Of a stretch of 64,000 nt of DNA, positions 59,259 to 64,000 are shown in pieces. The position numbers were made by a program, and so were the translations under genes. The stretch covers positions 2,232,001 to 2,296,000 of the forward strand of contig CP079699.1 of assembly GCA_021383565.1 (NCBI GenBank), read 5' to 3'. The notes under the pieces were generated by a model that saw only the letters and a program-made list of their open reading frames with translations, was not told the DNA's origin and made no database searches. Within the stretch, counting starts at the first letter, position 1; every line of letters starts with the position of its first letter. This DNA is from Levilactobacillus brevis. GTDB taxonomy: Bacteria > Bacillota > Bacilli > Lactobacillales > Lactobacillaceae.

Positions 59259-60779
59259 TTGCAAGCCATTTGGCATATTTTGACGACGCAGGGCGACGAC
59301 ATTGTCCGCGCCATTGGGCAGCATATTGGGTTGTCGCTGATCTCACTGCTGATTGCGGCGGTGATCGCGATTCCCCTAGCTATTATTTTGATGAATCATC
59401 AACGTTCCGCCAAGGTCATGCTCCAGATTACCAGTGTGCTTCAGACGATTCCCAGTCTGGCACTGTTGGGGATTCTGATTCCTATCGTGGGGATTGGGAC
59501 GATTCCGTCGATCATCGCGTTGGTCATTTACGCGGTGATGCCGATCTTTCAGAACACGTATTCTGGCTTGACCACGATTGACCCGAACTTAGAAGAGGCG
59601 GCCACGGCCTTTGGACTGTCGCGGCGAATGAAACTATTTCGGATTGAGCTACCATTAGCGATGCCGATGATTATTTCTGGAATTCGGATTGCTACGGTCA
59701 TGATTATTGGGACCGCCACGTTGGCCGCATTGATTGGGGCCGGTGGTTTGGGGACCTATATCCTGTTGGGAATTGAAACCAACAACAATGCTCTCCTGAT
59801 TATCGGGGCGGTGCTGTCTGCCATCTTGGCGCTGGTCTTTGGTGCCGGGATCGACTGGTTGGGCAAGCTGTCCTTCAAGAAAGCTGGAATTGTGTTGGCG
59901 ACATTGGTCGTCCTGATTGGGGGCTTTGCGGGGTATCGCAAGGTCGCCAATCCGCAAACGACTCTGACCGTTGCCGGAAAATTGGGTAGTGAGCCGGAAA
60001 TCTTGATTAACATGTATAAAGATTTAATTCAGCACGACCACCCGAACATTAAGGTGACGACGAAGGCTAACTTTGGGGCCACATCCTTCCTGTTCAAGGC
60101 GTTGCAGTCGGGGTCGATCGACATTTACCCCGAATTCACCGGAACGGTGCTGGAGTCGCTGGTGACGGGAGAGAAGTCGGCCAGTCATGATCCGGCGAAG
60201 ACTTATCAGGTCGCGAAGACGGCGTTGAAGACGCAACACCAGATGGCCTATTTGAAGCCGATGAAGTATCAAAACGGGTATGACTTGGCCGTGACCCAGC
60301 AGTTTGCCAAGAAGTACCACCTTAAAAATGTGTCGGACTTAGTCGCCGTTGAAGACAAGGTCCATGCAGGCTTTGATCCCGACTTCCACCAGTTGAAGGA
60401 TGGCTATCCCGGACTGAGCAAGGCGTACGGCCTGAAGTTTGCGAGTGTGAAGACCATGGAGCCGTCCATTCGCTATAAGGCGATTGCCAATGGCAAGGTC
60501 AACTTGGTCGACGGCTACACCACGGATCCCGAGGTGCAGGAGTATCATTTGGTCGTCTTAAAGGATGACAAGCAGTTCTTCCCACCATATCAAGGCGCGC
60601 CCCTGATGACGGAGAAGTTGTTGACGCAACACCCGGAATTACGGGCGACATTGAACAAGTTAGCCGGTAAGGTCACGACGACGGACATGCAGAAGATGAA
60701 TTACCGTGTCTCGGTCAAGCATGAGAAGGCAGTTGTGGTGGCGCGAGAATATTTGAAGAGTCACGGATTGTTAGATTAG
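59259..60779 (+). CDS. Fused osmoprotectant ABC permease and substrate-binding protein
   Basis: 506 residues. Residues 1-205 are the permease (QTIPSLALLGILIPIVGIGTIP...EAATAFGLSRRMKLFRIELPLAMPMIISGIRIATV...GAGGLGTYI). After a final membrane helix, 230-506 form an OpuAC/OpuCC-like binding domain (LTVAGKLGSEPEILINMYKDLIQ...FGATSFLFKALQSGSIDIYPEFTGT...VDGYTTDPEVQEYHL). Fused systems of this type import glycine betaine, carnitine or choline. TTG start with AAAGGAGG; one base after the ATPase stop codon. Confidence 0.9.
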   Translation: MQAIWHILTTQGDDIVRAIGQHIGLSLISLLIAAVIAIPLAIILMNHQRSAKVMLQITSVLQTIPSLALLGILIPIVGIGTIPSIIALVIYAVMPIFQNTYSGLTTIDPNLEEAATAFGLSRRMKLFRIELPLAMPMIISGIRIATVMIIGTATLAALIGAGGLGTYILLGIETNNNALLIIGAVLSAILALVFGAGIDWLGKLSFKKAGIVLATLVVLIGGFAGYRKVANPQTTLTVAGKLGSEPEILINMYKDLIQHDHPNIKVTTKANFGATSFLFKALQSGSIDIYPEFTGTVLESLVTGEKSASHDPAKTYQVAKTALKTQHQMAYLKPMKYQNGYDLAVTQQFAKKYHLKNVSDLVAVEDKVHAGFDPDFHQLKDGYPGLSKAYGLKFASVKTMEPSIRYKAIANGKVNLVDGYTTDPEVQEYHLVVLKDDKQFFPPYQGAPLMTEKLLTQHPELRATLNKLAGKVTTTDMQKMNYRVSVKHEKAVVVAREYLKSHGLLD

Positions 60780-60862
60780 GGCGAGGCTTTTGTGAAACTA
60801 ACCTTGACAGGCCGATTCAGGAAGACTAAACTATCTTTAATTTCTAATCGATTTGTCATAAA

Positions 60863-61120
60863 AGGCTAGGAGAAGAGTAGTGGCGTCGGCGTTGTTCAGT
60901 GAGCCCGGTAAGTGAGAACGGGTCAATGGCTAACCATGAAGATGAGCTCCCAATAGCTATCAGGCGGTTCACGCTGCCTGGTCGGTAGGAACCGTTAACT
61001 TTCCGGGTATCAACAGGTACCGTTGAGGCAAGTTCTGTGAGGAGCTTGTAAACTAGGGTGGTAAAACGACGCGTTCGTCCCTTGAACTAAGCAATTAGTT
61101 CAGGGACGGGCGCTTTTTTT
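60863..61120 (+). ncRNA. T-box leader, probably methionine-specific
   Basis: The T-box sequence AGGGTGGTAAAACGACGCG lies at 61055-61073. It is followed by a terminator (GTCCCTTGAACTAA...TTAGTTCAGGGAC, T run 61113-61120). An ATG at 60936-60938 in AACCATGAAG is a candidate specifier codon; a second ATG is at 60942. The downstream gene is MetE-like, consistent with the Met-T-boxes known in Lactobacillales. Uncharged tRNA-Met would promote antitermination. Confidence 0.85.
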
Positions 61121-61162
61121 ATGGCCGATGACGAATCACTAAAATCTAGGAGGAATTTAACC

Positions 61163-62287
61163 ATGACAACAACGACTTTGAAAGCTTATCCTTACCGTTA
61201 TGATGTTGTAGGCAGTCTCTTACGGCCGGCTGATTTAAAAGCGGCCCGGGCAAAATTTGCGGCGGGTGAAATTTCCGCGGATGACTTGAAGACAGTGCAA
61301 CGGGCCGAGACCAAGCGTGTGGTTCAAGAACAAGTTGATTTGGGATTGAAGGCCGTGACCGACGGCGAGTTTAACCGCAGCTGGTGGCATCTGGACTTTC
61401 TGTGGGGCCTGAACGGCGTGGGGCACTATGACTACAAGCAAAGTTATAAGTTCCATGGGAGCAAGACCCGGACCGATAACGCCGATTTGGTCGGTAAGAT
61501 TGCCTTTAACCCAGACCATCCGTTCTTCGAAAGCTTCCAGTATCTTCAGAGTCTGGTGCCAGATGGTGTGGTTGTGAAGCAAACGATTCCATCACCGACC
61601 ATGTTGTTCCGGGACAACCGGAGTGATAACTGGCCCCAATTCTATGAGACCTGGGACGCGTACTTAGATGATTTAGCCAAGGCTTACCATGAAACGATCG
61701 AACATTTCTACGATCTGGGTTGCCGGTACTTACAGTTGGACGATACGACGTGGGCATTCTTAATCAGTAAGCTGAATGAAACGGCTGCTGACGCCACCGC
61801 CCACCAAAAGTATGTGGGCTTGGCCGAAGATGCCGTTCGGGTCATCAATCAGTTATTAGCGGGGTTACCAGCGGACTTGACGGTCACGACCCATATTTGT
61901 CGGGGAAACTTTAAGTCGACCTACCTCTTCTCCGGCGGCTACGACGACGTTGCCGACTACCTGGGACAACTGCACTATGACGGCTTATTCTTGGAATACG
62001 ACAGCGATCGGGCCGGTTCGTTTGCACCGCTGAAGAAGATTTGGAACGGCGATACCGGTAAGCGGCTGGTCCTTGGACTGGTGACGTCTAAGTTCCCTGA
62101 ATTGGAAGATGAAGCCGACGTGAAGGCCCGGATTGCCGAGGCAGCTAAACAAGTTCCGCTGGCTAATCTGGCCTTGTCCACGCAGTGTGGCTTTGCGTCT
62201 ACCGAAGAAGGCAATCAATTGACCGAGGACCAGCAGTGGGCCAAGCTCAAGCTGGTTAAACACATCGCCGACAGCGTTTGGGGTTAA
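61163..62287 (+). CDS. MetE-like cobalamin-independent methyltransferase
   Basis: 374 residues from ATG 61163 (TAGGAGG upstream). It is a single C-terminal-type MetE barrel as in YxjG/YxjH (about 375 aa), not the two-domain 750-aa MetE. Opening YRYDVVGSLLRPADLKAAR, then RYLQLDDTTWAF, VTTHICRGNFKS (His-x-Cys zinc ligands) and LSTQCGFAST (last zinc Cys). It methylates homocysteine or a related thiol; the methyl donor is uncertain. It is controlled by the T-box leader. Confidence 0.92.
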   Translation: MTTTTLKAYPYRYDVVGSLLRPADLKAARAKFAAGEISADDLKTVQRAETKRVVQEQVDLGLKAVTDGEFNRSWWHLDFLWGLNGVGHYDYKQSYKFHGSKTRTDNADLVGKIAFNPDHPFFESFQYLQSLVPDGVVVKQTIPSPTMLFRDNRSDNWPQFYETWDAYLDDLAKAYHETIEHFYDLGCRYLQLDDTTWAFLISKLNETAADATAHQKYVGLAEDAVRVINQLLAGLPADLTVTTHICRGNFKSTYLFSGGYDDVADYLGQLHYDGLFLEYDSDRAGSFAPLKKIWNGDTGKRLVLGLVTSKFPELEDEADVKARIAEAAKQVPLANLALSTQCGFASTEEGNQLTEDQQWAKLKLVKHIADSVWG

Positions 62288-62321
62288 ACGGAACTGGTAG
62301 TTGACGCGGTGCCGGTGTGCG

Positions 62322-62354
62322 TGCTGGCCGCCTTACCGTTCGCGAACTCTAGGC
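62322..62354 (-). repeat. Small fragment related to the interspersed repeat
   Basis: TGCTGGCCGCCTTACCGTTC followed by GCGAACTCTAGGC, the inverted partner of the fragment at 57624. Confidence 0.5.
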
Positions 62355-62470
62355 TACGAAGTCGACTGATAGGTCAAATAGCGTTCGTGTTTGACCCAAA
62401 GGATGTTGCCTTACGCTACTTTTTCAGTTGGCCGCAAGCGGTAGGTTGTTTCAACCCCAATTGGTTAAAT

Positions 62471-62512
62471 AAGGCGGTTCATTAGCGATAGTTTGCTGGT
62501 GAACCGCCTTTT
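62471..62512. terminator. Terminator downstream of MetE-like gene
   Basis: AAGGCGGTTCA and TGAACCGCCTT arms, T run after. Confidence 0.8.
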
Positions 62513-62544
62513 GACGTGGGGCGACTGGGAAGTTTACACGAATT

Positions 62545-62573
62545 TTACCGAAAATCCAGCCGTTCTTTACAAT
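62545..62573 (+). promoter_or_regulatory. Promoter of GDPD gene
   Basis: TTACCG, 17-bp spacer, TACAAT; 70 bp before the ATG. Confidence 0.55.
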
Positions 62574-62642
62574 CGTCGGGTAGACTGGAAAGTAACCTAG
62601 GGATAGTGGGTGAAGGACGACAATAAGGAGTGAGCTGTAACG

Positions 62643-63329
62643 ATGACAACCACCGTATTTGGTCACCGGGGTTACCCGGCACGATTTCCGGAAAATTCGT
62701 TAGCCGGATTCCGGTATGCATTGGATCATGGCATTGAAGGCTTGGAGTTTGACGTTCATCTGACGGCGGATCAGGTCCCCGTTATCATGCACGATGAACG
62801 GATTGATCGTACCACCGATGGTAGCGGCTGCATCGACAGCTACACTTTCGACCAGCTACGTCATTTTCACTTAACCAACGGCGAGCCAGTTCCCTCGCTG
62901 GCAGAATTTTTAAAATTGGTAACGGATCGGGATGTGCAATTAAATCTGGAATTGAAGACGGATAAGATTCAGTACCCGGGAATTGAGGCCATTGTCATGC
63001 GGATGGTGCACGCCACCTCGTTGCGCCGACCGGTTATCTTCTCGTCCTTTCACTTACCCACTCTTAAGACGTGTCAGCAGATTGCGCCTAATGAAAGTTA
63101 CTGCTGGCTGACTGATAAGCCGGTGGCGCAACCCGCAACCCTGGTGGCTAAAGAGCACTTGAGTGGCCTACATTTGAGTCACTTTCAGTCCGGCTTGCCG
63201 GTAGCGGAGCGTATCTGGACCGTGGATAATCCCACGGTGGCCGCTGATCTCATGCGCCAGCAGGTGGCCGGAATCTTTACCGATGATTTTGTGACGATGA
63301 TGCAGGTTAAACAGCGAATGGCGAATTGA
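62643..63329 (+). CDS. Glycerophosphodiester phosphodiesterase
   Basis: 228-residue GDPD TIM-barrel protein. Catalytic His and metal ligands are visible in FGHRGYPARFPENS, GLEFDVHLTADQVPVIMHDERIDRTTDG and LNLELKTD. It hydrolyses glycerophosphodiesters to glycerol 3-phosphate and an alcohol. No signal peptide or membrane segment, so cytosolic, like UgpQ. AAGGAG lies ten bases before the ATG. Confidence 0.92.
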   Translation: MTTTVFGHRGYPARFPENSLAGFRYALDHGIEGLEFDVHLTADQVPVIMHDERIDRTTDGSGCIDSYTFDQLRHFHLTNGEPVPSLAEFLKLVTDRDVQLNLELKTDKIQYPGIEAIVMRMVHATSLRRPVIFSSFHLPTLKTCQQIAPNESYCWLTDKPVAQPATLVAKEHLSGLHLSHFQSGLPVAERIWTVDNPTVAADLMRQQVAGIFTDDFVTMMQVKQRMAN

Positions 63330-63384
63330 GTTCTCCAATAGTGGTCTTCGTAGTTGAGGCCGCGGGAGATGCGGTGGATAGCTC

Positions 63385-63427
63385 AAAAAACGACCACCTT
63401 TCCCCAACTGAGGAAGGGTGGTCGTTG
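63385..63427. terminator. Terminator between GDPD and FMN reductase genes
   Basis: AACGACCACC...GGTGGTCGTT arms, shared by the convergent genes. Confidence 0.85.
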
Positions 63428-63436
63428 TCAGAAAGG

Positions 63437-63991
63437 TTAGGCATTAAGTAAGTGACTGAATTCAGCCCCCATTTGTTGGGCATTGAACACGTAGGGTGCC
63501 AGTGCCTGATCGGTTTCAATGAAGTGGCCTTGGTCATTTAAGTCCGCACTACGCAAAGTAATCTGGAGATTATTGGTCAGCAACCGCATCTTTAAGCCGC
63601 GGACCACGAGATTCATGCCCTGCGCCGCTTGAAAGCCACCGTGCCCGCCGTAGGATACCAGACTGACTGGCTTGTGCGCCCATTCCTGATAGAGGTAGTC
63701 CAGCGCATTTTTAAGCGGTGCTGGGTAGCCCCAGTTGTACTGGGGGAAGAGCAAGACGAAACCGTCGTAACCCTGAATCAGCTGACTCCACTGTTGGGTA
63801 TGCGCTTCGTGATAGATGCCGGAAGAGGGTTGTGCCACCTCATCAAGTAACGGTAGATTAATGGCGGCGAGGTCGATAAGGTCGATACTGAGATCGGGTT
63901 GCGCTAAGTTTCGTTGTAGCCAAGCGGCAATCTCCGGGCTGATTCGGGAAGGCCGGGTGGAGCCGAGAATGAGACCAATTTTATGGGTCAT
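63437..63991 (-). CDS. NAD(P)H-dependent FMN reductase
   Basis: 184-residue flavodoxin-fold reductase. The phosphate-binding loop is LILGSTRPSRIS, and FPQYNWGYPAPLKNALDYLY is the family signature. It reduces FMN, quinones or azo compounds with NAD(P)H. The start ATG is 9 bases from the window edge, so its promoter is not visible. Confidence 0.92.
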   Translation of the reverse strand: MTHKIGLILGSTRPSRISPEIAAWLQRNLAQPDLSIDLIDLAAINLPLLDEVAQPSSGIYHEAHTQQWSQLIQGYDGFVLLFPQYNWGYPAPLKNALDYLYQEWAHKPVSLVSYGGHGGFQAAQGMNLVVRGLKMRLLTNNLQITLRSADLNDQGHFIETDQALAPYVFNAQQMGAEFSHLLNA

Positions 63992-64000
63992 GTGTGAAAA

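Noticed and set aside
1-64000. CRISPR array, prophage or integrated conjugative element
   Set aside because: No regular short direct repeats with spacers, no integrase, and no phage or conjugation genes are seen; the only mobile elements are the IS30 and ISL3 copies and the repeat family.

Overview
The window is a chromosomal segment of a low-to-mid GC Gram-positive bacterium, almost certainly a member of the Lactobacillaceae. The genus Levilactobacillus (L. brevis group) is my best guess, by inference and not by database search. The evidence is AGGAGG-type ribosome binding sites, many CcpA cre boxes, a WxL / DUF916 surface cluster, a PadR / phenolic acid decarboxylase pair, a GH65 phosphorylase, a methionine-type T-box and IS30 and ISL3 elements. 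No rRNA, prophage or CRISPR array is visible. One tRNA-Gln(UUG) gene is present.

Layout. 1-2.5 kb: phenolic acid decarboxylase with divergent PadR, and a Nudix hydrolase. 2.5-12 kb: alpha-glucoside locus with GH13 oligo-1,6-glucosidase, LacI regulator, and an operon of GPH transporter, two serine esterases and a GH65 phosphorylase under a cre-controlled promoter. 12-13.3 kb: GNAT gene, then two paired SMR genes behind a guanidine-I (ykkC) riboswitch. 13.5-22.1 kb: two tandem copies of a three-gene cassette (ROK fructokinase, zinc polyol-type dehydrogenase, YczE-like membrane protein), the second copy split by an IS30 element that sits exactly on the kinase stop codon, followed by a LacI regulator. 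22.3-25.1 kb: tRNA-Gln, nucleoside hydrolase and a complete ISL3-family element with 8-bp target duplications. 25.1-35.4 kb: YoaK-like membrane protein, arylsulfotransferase lipoprotein, an acyltransferase / acyl-CoA ligase / SsuA-like operon, a membrane MerR regulator and SsuBC. 35.7-49.1 kb: two secreted cysteine peptidases, an HTH protein, nicotinamidase, a PadR / HAAS-domain / DUF4097 operon, dihydrouridine synthase, two paralogous small exported proteins, FabV, flavodoxin, GNAT, an amino-acid permease and an unrecognised gene. 49.4-53.3 kb: WxL / DUF916 / lectin-WxL surface cluster. 54.2-64 kb: M20 peptidase, MerR with a divergent oxidoreductase, Lrp regulator, a fused osmoprotectant ABC system, a T-box-controlled MetE-like gene, GDPD and an FMN reductase.

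The most unusual signal is an interspersed repeat family of about 590 bp, present as five long copies (5.5, 27.8, 33.4, 47.7 and 53.5 kb), two short deletion derivatives (1.5 and 2.3 kb) and small fragments (54.2, 57.6 and 62.3 kb). It has inverted ends of about 15 bp (ACTGAAGGTTGAAAG / complement). Its core has a nested inverted-repeat architecture in which a 10-bp stem is invariant in all five long copies while its 7-nt loop varies. I do not recognise this family.

How the genes work together: the carbohydrate genes import and phosphorolyse or hydrolyse glucosides under CcpA and LacI control. The duplicated cassettes plausibly oxidise a polyol to fructose and phosphorylate it without a PTS. 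The Ssu, arylsulfotransferase and MetE genes touch sulfur metabolism. The WxL, NlpC/P60 and C39-like proteins build or remodel the cell surface.
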